NCBI GenBank assembly: GCA_947499305.1
Contig: CANMNN010000006.1
Coordinates: 1-64,000 of the forward strand
Reading direction: 5' to 3'
Origin: an uncultured Arenicella sp.
Lineage (GTDB): Bacteria > Pseudomonadota > Gammaproteobacteria > Arenicellales > Arenicellaceae
DNA length: 64,000 nt
A program made the position numbers and the translations under genes. Below are positions 46,039 through 53,875 of the stretch, piece by piece. The stretch's first letter is position 1. Each line of letters opens with the position of its first letter. The notes beneath the pieces are model-generated. The model was not told where the DNA came from, searched no databases, and saw nothing but the letters and a program-made list of their open reading frames with translations.

Positions 46039-46181
46039 GTTCCAAGTGATTTTGCTATTTCGAAGATTGAGAATACTACGAACTAAAACTGATTGCTTAG
46101 CCTTATCTATTACCGGTTCTTTCAATTTACTTATAGATATAACTATTTGATCTATAGACATAAATAAATAGTTAATGGAAA

Positions 46182-46201
46182 TTTCTATAAGTCTATAGAA
46201 A
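46182..46201. promoter_or_regulatory. Palindrome upstream of tetR-cysC, candidate TetR operator
   Basis: tttctata (46182-46189) and tatagaaa (46194-46201) form perfect 8-bp arms around agtc. The inner tctataga element also occurs at 46151-46158. The palindrome overlaps the -35 position of the promoter whose -10 is at 46218, as expected for a repressor site. Confidence 0.55.
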
Positions 46202-46217
46202 ATTAAAGCGAGCTCTA

Positions 46218-46223
46218 TATAAT
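46218..46223 (+). promoter_or_regulatory. Likely -10 box of the tetR-cysC promoter
   Basis: tataat is a perfect -10 hexamer ending 7 nt before the ATG at 46231. Transcription would begin about at the start codon, so the tetR message could be leaderless from this promoter. Confidence 0.5.
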
Positions 46224-46230
46224 CGCCGCC

Positions 46231-46890
46231 ATGAACGAGGCAGACAACATTATTGAATTAGGCGAAAGCACCGTCGCGGGCGCACAACATGCGGCTGAGC
46301 AGTCAAAGCCGAAGAAATACGCGGCCAAGAAAGTGTTAGCGATTGAAGCCGCGGCAAAAGTGTTTGCTGAAAAAGGCTTTCACGGTGCGACCACACAAGA
46401 CATCGCTCAGGCGATGGGCATTCAACAAGGCAGTCTGTATTACTACTTCAAATCGAAAGAGCAGGCTTTGCAAGAAGTATGTGAATACGGTTTTGATGTA
46501 TACGTTGAGCGAATGAAGAAAATTTGCGCTAAAAATCAGCCGTTTGAAGCAAAGATCTTGGCCATTATTACATCGCATTTGACCAACTATTCGCAGAAAG
46601 ACAGCGCTATGAAAGTGCACAACGAGCAACGTTTGTATCTGCCGTTGGAACGTCGAAGCAGAATCAAGCAACTCGGAACTACCTATCGAGAATTGTTAGA
46701 ACAAACCTTGGAGCAGGGCATCGACGCTGGGGTAGTACGTGACGACATCGATACTCATTTCATTGCGTACTCGATTATCGGTATCTGCAATTCTTGGGGC
46801 GCGAACTTAATCCGCGATGAATCTCTGAACCTTTTTGAAACCATTGAACAATGCGCTGACTTAATCCTAGTTGGCACTGTTAATAAATAA
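46231..46890 (+). CDS. TetR family regulator
   Basis: A 219-residue TetR protein with an unusually long N-terminal tail (about 32 residues) before the HTH domain (about 33-80: KKVLAIEAAAKVFAEKGFHGATTQDIAQAMG, then GSLYYYFKSKEQAL). No other ATG lies before the HTH. The C-terminal ligand domain is of the common AcrR-like kind. It is 17 bp upstream of cysC and may repress itself and the sulfur genes through the palindrome at 46182-46201. It also faces the divergent MOSC gene. Confidence 0.87.
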   Translation: MNEADNIIELGESTVAGAQHAAEQSKPKKYAAKKVLAIEAAAKVFAEKGFHGATTQDIAQAMGIQQGSLYYYFKSKEQALQEVCEYGFDVYVERMKKICAKNQPFEAKILAIITSHLTNYSQKDSAMKVHNEQRLYLPLERRSRIKQLGTTYRELLEQTLEQGIDAGVVRDDIDTHFIAYSIIGICNSWGANLIRDESLNLFETIEQCADLILVGTVNK

Positions 46891-46907
46891 TAAGCTAGAT
46901 AACTCTC

Positions 46908-47531
46908 ATGACTGAACAAAAAGCAACAAACGTAGTATGGCACGACGGCGAAGTAACCCGTGCTGATCGATTTAATCGTCTTGGCCAAAAAGGCGTCACT
47001 CTTTGGTTTACTGGCCTATCGGGCAGCGGCAAAAGCACTGTAGCGGTAGCGGTTGAAAAAGCGCTGCACAAATTGGGTAAGCTTAGCTATCGCTTAGATG
47101 GAGATAATATTCGATTGGGTATTAACAAAAATCTAGGCTTTTCATCAGAAGACCGTACCGAGAATATTCGTCGAATTGGTGAAATTTCAAAGCTCTATTG
47201 CGATACCGGCATTATTACGTTGAACAGTTTTATTAGCCCCTATCGCGAAGATCGTGATCAAGTGCGAAAGCTGCATGCCGATGGCGGATATAACTTTATT
47301 GAAGTCCACGTTGACTGTGCCCTAGAGTGCGCCGAAGACCGTGACCCCAAAGGCCTTTATAAAAAGGCACGTGCTGGCGAGATCAAAAACTTCACAGGTA
47401 TCGATGACCCATACGAAGCACCACTAAACCCTGAAATTACGCTGCACACAGATAAAATGACGCTCGAAGAAGAAGTCGACATCATCCTTAACTATCTGCA
47501 AGAACAGCGCTTTTTGATTTTATATCGCTAA
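46908..47531 (+). CDS. cysC: Adenylylsulfate (APS) kinase
   Basis: A 207-residue APS kinase. The Walker A loop is GLSGSGKST (36-44); [17 protein letters not shown] (63-79), [13 protein letters not shown] with Ser110, and [28 protein letters not shown] follow the family order. It phosphorylates APS to PAPS with ATP. The gene is between a tetR gene and sat, so both steps from sulfate to PAPS are encoded here. No cysDN, cysH or sulfotransferase is in this window. Confidence 0.95.
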   Translation: MTEQKATNVVWHDGEVTRADRFNRLGQKGVTLWFTGLSGSGKSTVAVAVEKALHKLGKLSYRLDGDNIRLGINKNLGFSSEDRTENIRRIGEISKLYCDTGIITLNSFISPYREDRDQVRKLHADGGYNFIEVHVDCALECAEDRDPKGLYKKARAGEIKNFTGIDDPYEAPLNPEITLHTDKMTLEEEVDIILNYLQEQRFLILYR

Positions 47532-47622
47532 GCCTAATCAAGTGACAGCTTAGTTTAGCCTACAAACCGAACAAAAATTTTAAGCAGCGCTAATATGGTG
47601 CTGCGCTTACTGGAGATATTCC

Positions 47623-48804
47623 GTGATTAAACCTCATGGCGCTGATGCGCTGAAGCCTCTTTTAGTTACTGACCCAAGTCAACGAGAAGCCCTAATTAGT
47701 GAAGCTAAAAACCTTAAGCAAGTTGTTGTTAGCTCGGCGACTGCTGCCAACGCGGTGATGTTAGGTGGAGGTTACTTCACACCACTTGAGGGTTACATGA
47801 CTAAGGCCGATGCCTTATCCGTCGCGAAAAATTTACATACTCAAGCAGGCCTATTTTTTCCTGTGCCGGTTTTAAATTTACTTGAGACAGCTGACTTCGA
47901 AATAGGCGAGCGCATTGCTCTGCTTGACCCGAATGTTGATGGTAATCCTGTTATTGCGATCCAAACCGTTGGTTCGATAGAGACATTTAGCCAAGACGAG
48001 TTATCGCATGTAGCGCAAGAAATTTATGGCACTACCACCCAAGAGCACCCTGGCGTCGGCGCCTTTTTATCGCAAGGTTCTATTGCGGTATCGGGGCAAA
48101 TCGAAGTCTTGAACTTTAGCTACTTCGAAACAGACTTTGCCGATACTTTTAGAACTGCTGTGCAAATTCGTGACGAGATTGCCGAGCGCGGATGGACTAA
48201 AACGGTCGCTTTTCAAACTCGCAACCCAATGCACCGCGCACATGAAGAATTGTGCAAGATGGCCATGGAAGCAACGGGCGCCGAAGGTTGTGTGATCCAC
48301 ATGCTTTTAGGCAAACTCAAGCAAGGCGATATTCCTGCCGATGTGCGTGATGCATCTATACGCGAAATGGTGGCTAATTACTTTCCAGAGAACAGCGTAA
48401 TGGTAACCGGTTATGGTTTTGACATGCTTTACGCTGGCCCGCGCGAAGCTGTTCTGCATGCTTTGTTCCGCCAGAACATGGGCGCGACGCATTTTATTAT
48501 TGGTCGTGACCATGCAGGTGTTGGTGACTATTATGGAGCGTTTGATGCGCAAACGATCTTCGAGGAGAAAGTGCCCGAAGGTGCTTTGGAGATCGAGATT
48601 TTTAACGCCGATCACACGGCTTACTCGAAGATTCTAAATAAAGTTGTGATGATGCGTGATGTGCCTGACCATAAGTTTGAAGACTTTGTTATTCTTTCGG
48701 GCACAAAGGTGCGTGAGCTTCTTGGCAACGGTATTGCGCCTCCACCGGAGTTTTCTCGACCTGAAGTCGCTAAGATTTTGATGGATTATTATCAAAGCCT
48801 GTAG
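47623..48804 (+). CDS. sat: ATP sulfurylase (Sat, homodimeric type)
   Basis: A 393-residue ATP sulfurylase with GTG start and ggag 7 nt upstream. The catalytic motif is QTRNPMHRAHE, with the mobile loop and GRDHAGVGDYYGAFDAQ characteristic of the single-subunit type; there is no C-terminal kinase domain. Many gammaproteobacteria use the heterodimeric CysDN for assimilation, so finding Sat with a stand-alone CysC is noteworthy. It makes APS from sulfate and ATP (or the reverse in sulfur oxidisers). Nothing else here suggests sulfur oxidation, so assimilation or PAPS supply is favoured. Confidence 0.95.
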   Translation: MIKPHGADALKPLLVTDPSQREALISEAKNLKQVVVSSATAANAVMLGGGYFTPLEGYMTKADALSVAKNLHTQAGLFFPVPVLNLLETADFEIGERIALLDPNVDGNPVIAIQTVGSIETFSQDELSHVAQEIYGTTTQEHPGVGAFLSQGSIAVSGQIEVLNFSYFETDFADTFRTAVQIRDEIAERGWTKTVAFQTRNPMHRAHEELCKMAMEATGAEGCVIHMLLGKLKQGDIPADVRDASIREMVANYFPENSVMVTGYGFDMLYAGPREAVLHALFRQNMGATHFIIGRDHAGVGDYYGAFDAQTIFEEKVPEGALEIEIFNADHTAYSKILNKVVMMRDVPDHKFEDFVILSGTKVRELLGNGIAPPPEFSRPEVAKILMDYYQSL

Positions 48805-48866
48805 GCCGAAAGAAGGTTCCTAGACGGTAAATGGCCTCGAATTTTAATTAACCCTAGTACAAACCG

Positions 48867-49826
48867 ATGAAAGTGATAGATTGTTTTAATGGTGATGCCG
48901 ACGGTATCTGCGCGCTGACTCAACTGCGTTTGGCTAAGCCAATCGAGTCGACGCTTGTTACTGGGGTTAAGCGCGATATTCAATTACTCGATAGGGTTGA
49001 GGTTTCAGCTGGCGATCAAGTCAATGTATTGGATGTATCTTTAGATAAAAATCGCCATGGCTTAGAGTCCATTTTGGCGCAAGGCGCCGAGGTGTTTTAT
49101 TGTGATCATCATTTTGCTGGTGACTTGCCCGTGCACGACAACCTAACGGCATTGATTAATACCTCAGCTAACGTATGTACTTCCTTGCTTATAAATCAGC
49201 ATCTCAAAGATGAATTTTTGGAGTGGGCTGTTGTTGGCACTTTTGGCGATAACCTCAAAAAGAGTGCGCAGGGAATGGCGAAATTTCTGGAGCTGAGTTC
49301 GGACAAACTCGAACAGTTGGAGAATTTAGGTATATATCTAAATTACAACGGTTATGGTGCGTCTTTAGAAGACTTGTATTTTCATCCGGCTGATTTGTTT
49401 AAGCATACGTCGCAACATGCGAGTGCGTTCGCGTTTATGCGAGATGATTCCGATACCTTCGAGACCTTGGAGTCTGGTTATCATCAAGATATGTCAAAAG
49501 CGGCAGCAGTCAAGCCGCGCTTTGACGAGAGTCATGCCGCTGTTTTCGAATTGCCTGATCAGGCTTGGGCCCGCCGTGTAAGTGGCGTGTTTGGCAACGA
49601 CTTGGCAAATCAGTCGCCCGAGAGAGCACATGCGGTTATTACTCTCAAGCCTGCAGGCGACTATGTGGTGAGTGTTCGAGCACCGCTTCAGAATAAACAA
49701 GGTGCTGATGAAATTTGTCGTCAGTTTGAAACCGGCGGTGGCCGCACAGCCGCGGCAGGTATCAATAGTTTGCCTGAGAACGAGGTCGATCGTTTTATTG
49801 AAGCCTTCAGCGGTTTTTATAGTTAA
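48867..49826 (+). CDS. DHH family phosphoesterase
   Basis: A 319-residue DHH/DHHA1 protein. The metal motifs are NGDADGICAL (8-17), VLDVSLDKN, the DHH signature in CDHHFAG and NTSANVC; the DHHA1 domain ends with GGGRTAAAGIN. NrnA-type relatives hydrolyse pAp and short oligonucleotides. pAp is the by-product of PAPS use, so its place 62 bp after sat and cysC invites a pAp-phosphatase role; that is inference. Similar proteins are common in marine gammaproteobacteria without known function. Confidence 0.85.
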   Translation: MKVIDCFNGDADGICALTQLRLAKPIESTLVTGVKRDIQLLDRVEVSAGDQVNVLDVSLDKNRHGLESILAQGAEVFYCDHHFAGDLPVHDNLTALINTSANVCTSLLINQHLKDEFLEWAVVGTFGDNLKKSAQGMAKFLELSSDKLEQLENLGIYLNYNGYGASLEDLYFHPADLFKHTSQHASAFAFMRDDSDTFETLESGYHQDMSKAAAVKPRFDESHAAVFELPDQAWARRVSGVFGNDLANQSPERAHAVITLKPAGDYVVSVRAPLQNKQGADEICRQFETGGGRTAAAGINSLPENEVDRFIEAFSGFYS

Positions 49827-49856
49827 AGCTTTAGCTAATCAAGCGAGCGCGGTGGC

Positions 49857-50471
49857 TTAAACTTGAGAGCTATAAAAGTCGGCCAAGGACTTCCAATCAT
49901 CTAGGTAAGCTTGGCGCTCTTTGTCGTCGTTAGCAGACCAAATAAACATGGTCATCATATCCCCCGTGGCAATTGCGACCGAAATCTTTCGCGAAAGCGT
50001 CGCGGGTGCGACATCTAAATTTTGAGTAAGTAAGTGGTTCAGCATTAGGGAGTGTATTCGCTCGTTGAGCTGTGCGTTCACTTCATTAAATTCTTGGCTG
50101 GTGCTACTCGCAACAATTTGCTCGATTACATCTGGGTGCGCCTGATAAAACTCATAAGTTGTTGTGACGAGTAAGTGACTGAACGCGCTAAGATCACTTA
50201 TATTCGGGTTCGCTTCGACGGTCGCCGAAAAGTGCTCATAGTATTGCCCTAAAAGTCGTTCAATAAGCGCGATCTTGACACTCTCTACATTCGGGAAGAA
50301 CTGATACACCGAGCCAACCGATACTTCTGCGTGTTCTGCAATTAGATGTGTTGTCACCTTTTTGTGAGCAGGGTCGGCCATTAGGCTCAAAGCGGTATCA
50401 AGTATTCTATTAACTCGCTTAATCGCGCGATCCTGAACAGGCACTCGCCGTTCTTTATGTTTGATTTCCAT
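49857..50471 (-). CDS. TetR family regulator
   Basis: A 204-residue TetR protein with HTH at about 15-62 (RVNRILDTALSLM, KKVTTHLIAEHAEVSVGSVYQFFPNVES) and a helical C-terminal domain. It faces the cytochrome c5 gene across 181 bp that include a 13-bp palindrome, so it likely represses itself and possibly the cytochrome/oxidase set. Ligand unknown. Confidence 0.88.
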   Translation of the reverse strand: MEIKHKERRVPVQDRAIKRVNRILDTALSLMADPAHKKVTTHLIAEHAEVSVGSVYQFFPNVESVKIALIERLLGQYYEHFSATVEANPNISDLSAFSHLLVTTTYEFYQAHPDVIEQIVASSTSQEFNEVNAQLNERIHSLMLNHLLTQNLDVAPATLSRKISVAIATGDMMTMFIWSANDDKERQAYLDDWKSLADFYSSQV

Positions 50472-50556
50472 TTGGTTTTAACGCACTTTAGGCGTGTTAT
50501 TCGATGGGCTAATACTACAAGTGTAAATCATTTCTAGGTTAATGGTTTGTTAAATG

Positions 50557-50569
50557 TGACAAATTGTCA
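50557..50569. promoter_or_regulatory. Palindrome, candidate operator for the divergent TetR
   Basis: tgacaaattgtca is a perfect 6-bp inverted repeat around a central base. It lies between tetR (ending its start codon at 50471) and the cytochrome gene at 50653. TetR operators often have this form. Confidence 0.5.
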
Positions 50570-50652
50570 TATTATGAAATTCATCCCAATGATAGTTCAT
50601 GGTCAGAAAGATTTAGAGTGAGCTATTTGCAACTAATGATCGAATACACGCT

Positions 50653-50970
50653 ATGAAGCGAATCGCTAAATTATCTATTTTTATAATCGCAGAATTGGCA
50701 ACTGCTCGGGTATTCGCTGCGGACCAATACACTGTCGAGCTCTATGATACTTACTGTAAATCCTGTCACAGTGTTAACGGTGCAGGCGTGCCAGTTGCGT
50801 TTAAAAAAAATGATTGGGATAAGCGTTTAGAGAAGGGCATAGAGAAAGTCGTAGACAATGCGGTTAATGGCATCGGCAACATGCCTGCGCAGGGCTTTTG
50901 TCAGGAATGTGTGTATGAAGACTTTGAAGATTTGATCACGTACATGGCCGACCCTAAGAACAAAGAATAG
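50653..50970 (+). CDS. Exported cytochrome c5-like protein
   Basis: A 105-residue monohaem cytochrome. The signal peptide (about 1-22) ends near VFA. The haem site is Cys35-x2-Cys38-His39 (CKSCH) and the distal ligand Met is in GNMPAQG. FCQECVYEDFEDLITYM matches the c5 family, where an extra Cys pair lies after the Met. It sits 59 bp upstream of a Tat-exported lactone oxidase and would be its natural electron acceptor. Confidence 0.9.
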   Translation: MKRIAKLSIFIIAELATARVFAADQYTVELYDTYCKSCHSVNGAGVPVAFKKNDWDKRLEKGIEKVVDNAVNGIGNMPAQGFCQECVYEDFEDLITYMADPKNKE

Positions 50971-51029
50971 ACTCGATTAATACACAATTGAGCTAGAGAA
51001 TGCCGAGACCGATGGGATAAGAAAAATCT

Positions 51030-52457
51030 ATGAGCTATCGAGACCCAAATATAAACCGTCGACAAATGCTTAAGGCGGTTGGCACAGGCCTAGCGGCGTG
51101 CACAACGCTGGCGTCATGCTCTAAAGACAATGCAGTGCAAACCCAGCCTCTTGCACCCAAGGTCATAGGGTCAAATGGACGCCCGGTACTGCCTTGGAGT
51201 AATTGGTCTGGTAATCAGCGAAGTCAACCAACCGAGCGCAGTGTTCCTCGAAGTGAAGATCAGTTGATTAAATTGATTAAGGAATCGAAGCAGTCGATTC
51301 GATGTGTTGGAGCCGGGCACAGCTTTAGCCCCTTGGTTCCTACAGTTGAAACGCTTATTTCATTGGCGCGTTTACGCGGTTTAAAAAGTGCCGACCCGAT
51401 TGCTAAGCAAGCTACCTTTGGCGCGGGCACCTTACTGGGGCAAACGGGCGAGCCTTTATGGGAGCATGGTCTGGCACTAGCTAATATGCCTGATATCAAT
51501 ACTCAATCTATCGCGGGCGCAATCGCAACCAGTACTCATGGCACAGGCTCTACTTATGGTTCTTTATCGAGCGACGTTCGTGATTTGCGAATTATTAGTA
51601 GTGGCGGTGAAGTTATTAATTGCAGTGCCAGCGAGAACGCCGATGTGTTTAACGCTGCGCGCGCTAACTTGGGCGCATTAGGTGTATTAACAGAAGTAAC
51701 CCTAGATGTTCGCGACGCATTTAATTTGCACGAGCAGCAATCGATTTTGCCTAATATTGAAGCTTATATACTGGCTGATCAATACTTGAAGGAAGGTCGT
51801 CGTTTTGAAATGTATGCGTTTCCATATGGCGACTACTCAATGATGATCACATTAGACGAAACGGATAAGCCGATTGATGATGAGCATGATTACGCCGAGT
51901 CGGGCGACAGTATATTAGAACTCAAAAAATGGACCGAGCGCTTACCTTGGCTGCGAAGTTTTTTGGTGAACACCGCATTGAAAGACGCGGCAGGTCCGAT
52001 GTCTACGCGTGTAAATCGAAGCTATACCGTTTTCGGTAATCTCCGCAATGTTCGCTTCAATGAAATGGAGTACTCGGTAGCAGCTGAAGATGGTATGGAG
52101 TGCTTGGCTGAGATTTTGCACACCATCAAAAAGCAAAAGCTTGAGGTGGTGTTCCCAATTGAATACCGCTATGTGAAAGCCGACGATATTTGGTTGAGTC
52201 AGTTTTATAAGCGTGATTCTTGCGCGATCAGCTGTCACAACTTCGCTGATCGTGACTATAAAAAATACTTTGCTGCTTTAGAACCAATTTTTCTGAAATA
52301 TGATGGTCGCCCGCACTGGGGGAAAATACATACTCTGACCGCTAATGACTTTTCGGAGAAATACGAGCACTGGAATGATTTCAAGCGAGTTCGTTCTAAT
52401 CTTGACCCCAATGGTTTGTTTCTCAATAAGCACATTAAGGAGCTTTTTATCTTATGA
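51030..52457 (+). CDS. Tat-exported lipoprotein, aldonolactone oxidase-like FAD enzyme
   Basis: A 475-residue VAO-fold flavoprotein. The N terminus carries both a Tat motif (Arg10-Arg11 in NRRQMLKAVG) and a lipobox (LASC, Cys30), so it should be a lipid-anchored periplasmic protein. His97 in GAGHSFSPL is the site of covalent FAD in aldonolactone and alditol oxidases. STHGTGSTYGSL is the FAD-binding loop, and the ALO domain ends with PHWGKIHTL and NLDPNGLFLNKHI. Relatives oxidise D-arabinono- or L-gulono-lactone or alditols. The sugar substrate is unknown. It overlaps the next gene by ATGA. Confidence 0.88.
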   Translation: MSYRDPNINRRQMLKAVGTGLAACTTLASCSKDNAVQTQPLAPKVIGSNGRPVLPWSNWSGNQRSQPTERSVPRSEDQLIKLIKESKQSIRCVGAGHSFSPLVPTVETLISLARLRGLKSADPIAKQATFGAGTLLGQTGEPLWEHGLALANMPDINTQSIAGAIATSTHGTGSTYGSLSSDVRDLRIISSGGEVINCSASENADVFNAARANLGALGVLTEVTLDVRDAFNLHEQQSILPNIEAYILADQYLKEGRRFEMYAFPYGDYSMMITLDETDKPIDDEHDYAESGDSILELKKWTERLPWLRSFLVNTALKDAAGPMSTRVNRSYTVFGNLRNVRFNEMEYSVAAEDGMECLAEILHTIKKQKLEVVFPIEYRYVKADDIWLSQFYKRDSCAISCHNFADRDYKKYFAALEPIFLKYDGRPHWGKIHTLTANDFSEKYEHWNDFKRVRSNLDPNGLFLNKHIKELFIL

Positions 52458-53737
52458 ACCGACGCCTATTTTTAGGCAGCGCTGTAGCGCTGGCCGTAGC
52501 AGGAATTGTTGCTAGCAAGCCTAGTCGTGTTGGCGGTCCACATAATGAGTATTTTGAGAGCTTAAGCAAGGAGCTAGCCGAAAACGGTTTATTTAAGCCT
52601 AAGATGTTGATCGACTTAGATCTGGCTGATCAAAATATCGATGCAATAAAGGCAATGCTCAACTCTAAAGCGGGGTACAGGATTCCAGTTAAATCACTGC
52701 CAAGTATTGAGCTACTTGAATACATTATGCGTCGTTCGAATACCAACCGGTTGATGGTGTTTCATCAGCCGTTTCTAAATCTTATTGCAGAACGTTTTCC
52801 CGATTCTGACGTGCTCTTTGGCAAGCCAATGCCCGTGGCTTTAGCGAAAGAGTTCTACCAAAATTTCGATGGCACTAGCGGCTTTAATCCAACAGCCCAG
52901 CTCCAGTGGTTAGTGGATACTCATGACCGGCTAGAGCAATATGTAGCGCTAGCGAAAGAGTTGAATCAAAAACTGCGTATCAACATCGAGATTGACGTAG
53001 GCTTGCACCGCGGCGGTTTGTTCGAGCCAAAAAGTCTGGTTGCTTTGTTAGATACTATTGAAGCCAATGCGGACTTGGTAGAGTTTTCAGGTTTTATGGG
53101 ATATGACCCGCATGTGGTTAAGTTGCCGAGCTTTATTAAAAGTGTTGATGATGCGTATACCGAATCGCAAGCTATCTATCGAGCGTTTATCGATGTGGCA
53201 CGCTCACATACTTCGAACATTGATATCGACGTATTAACCTTTAATGGTTCAGGTAGCCCAACCCTGGCGCTGCACACAAATACAACCGTTTGTAATGACC
53301 TTACCGCTGGCTCGTGCATTGTTAAACCAACTGATTTTGACATCGATACACTCAAGGGCATGACTCCATCGGCGTTCATCTCAACCCCAGTGCTTAAGCA
53401 ATTCGATGGTATTTTATTGCCGTCGGCCGAGAGGTTCGCGGGCGTGATTGAAGCATGGAACCCAAACACAGAGCAGACCTTGACGATCTATGGCGGCAAA
53501 TGGAAGGCTGACTATGTTTCGCCCTCAGGAATTCGAAACAATGAAATTATTGGCTTGAGCACAAATCAACAAGTGATTAGCGCCTCAAATCTAGTTGACC
53601 TAAAGCCCGATGACTTCGTATTTCTAAGGCCTCACCAAAGCGAGTTTGTGTTCTTGCAGTTCGGAGATATACGCACCATTCGAAATGGCAAGCTAACTGA
53701 CGATACCTGGCCGGTATTTTCAAGTGACATTGTTTAG
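52454..53737 (+). CDS. Tat-exported alanine racemase-fold PLP enzyme (DSD1/D-threonine aldolase-like)
   Basis: A 427-residue fold-type III PLP protein with a Tat signal (Arg3-Arg4 in NRRLFLGSA). Lys80 in RIPVKSLPS is the presumed Schiff-base lysine. The C terminus resembles D-threonine aldolase/D-serine dehydratase, but the usual metal pair His-x-Cys reads His394-Gln-Ser396, so metal binding may be lost. It could act on a D-amino acid in the periplasm, which is uncommon for PLP enzymes. It is translationally coupled to the lactone oxidase gene. The stop codon is the first triplet of a tandem repeat array. Confidence 0.85.
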   Translation: MNRRLFLGSAVALAVAGIVASKPSRVGGPHNEYFESLSKELAENGLFKPKMLIDLDLADQNIDAIKAMLNSKAGYRIPVKSLPSIELLEYIMRRSNTNRLMVFHQPFLNLIAERFPDSDVLFGKPMPVALAKEFYQNFDGTSGFNPTAQLQWLVDTHDRLEQYVALAKELNQKLRINIEIDVGLHRGGLFEPKSLVALLDTIEANADLVEFSGFMGYDPHVVKLPSFIKSVDDAYTESQAIYRAFIDVARSHTSNIDIDVLTFNGSGSPTLALHTNTTVCNDLTAGSCIVKPTDFDIDTLKGMTPSAFISTPVLKQFDGILLPSAERFAGVIEAWNPNTEQTLTIYGGKWKADYVSPSGIRNNEIIGLSTNQQVISASNLVDLKPDDFVFLRPHQSEFVFLQFGDIRTIRNGKLTDDTWPVFSSDIV

Positions 53738-53835
53738 CGCAAGAAAGGCTTAGCGCAAGAAAGGCTTAGCGCAAGAAAGGCTTAGCGCAAGAAAGGAATA
53801 GTGCAAGAAAGGAATAGTGCAAAAACAGCTTAGTG
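53735..53835. repeat. Tandem repeat array, 16-bp unit, six copies
   Basis: The unit tagcgcaagaaaggct occurs three times exactly (53735, 53751, 53767), then with decay at 53783 (ending aa), 53799 and 53815, and a partial copy at 53831. Each copy begins with TAG and 16 is not a multiple of 3, so stop codons appear in all three frames. The first TAG is the stop of the PLP enzyme gene. Confidence 0.95.
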
Positions 53836-53875
53836 TCATCACAAAACTACTTTTAAATTAGCTTAGGAAATAACA

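Noticed and set aside
45229-46161. A longer MOSC protein starting at 46161
   Set aside because: The extra 41 residues do not belong to the family, and the region lies in the divergent promoter area with TetR palindromes.
47585-47612. A hairpin in the cysC-sat gap
   Set aside because: Only five base pairs match and there is no T run.
46908-48804. cysC and sat as evidence of a dissimilatory sulfur-oxidation locus
   Set aside because: No apr, dsr, sox or other sulfur-oxidation genes are visible; PAPS supply or assimilation fits better.
53735-53835. The repeat array as a CRISPR array
   Set aside because: The units are 16 bp and directly adjacent, with no spacers and no cas genes nearby.
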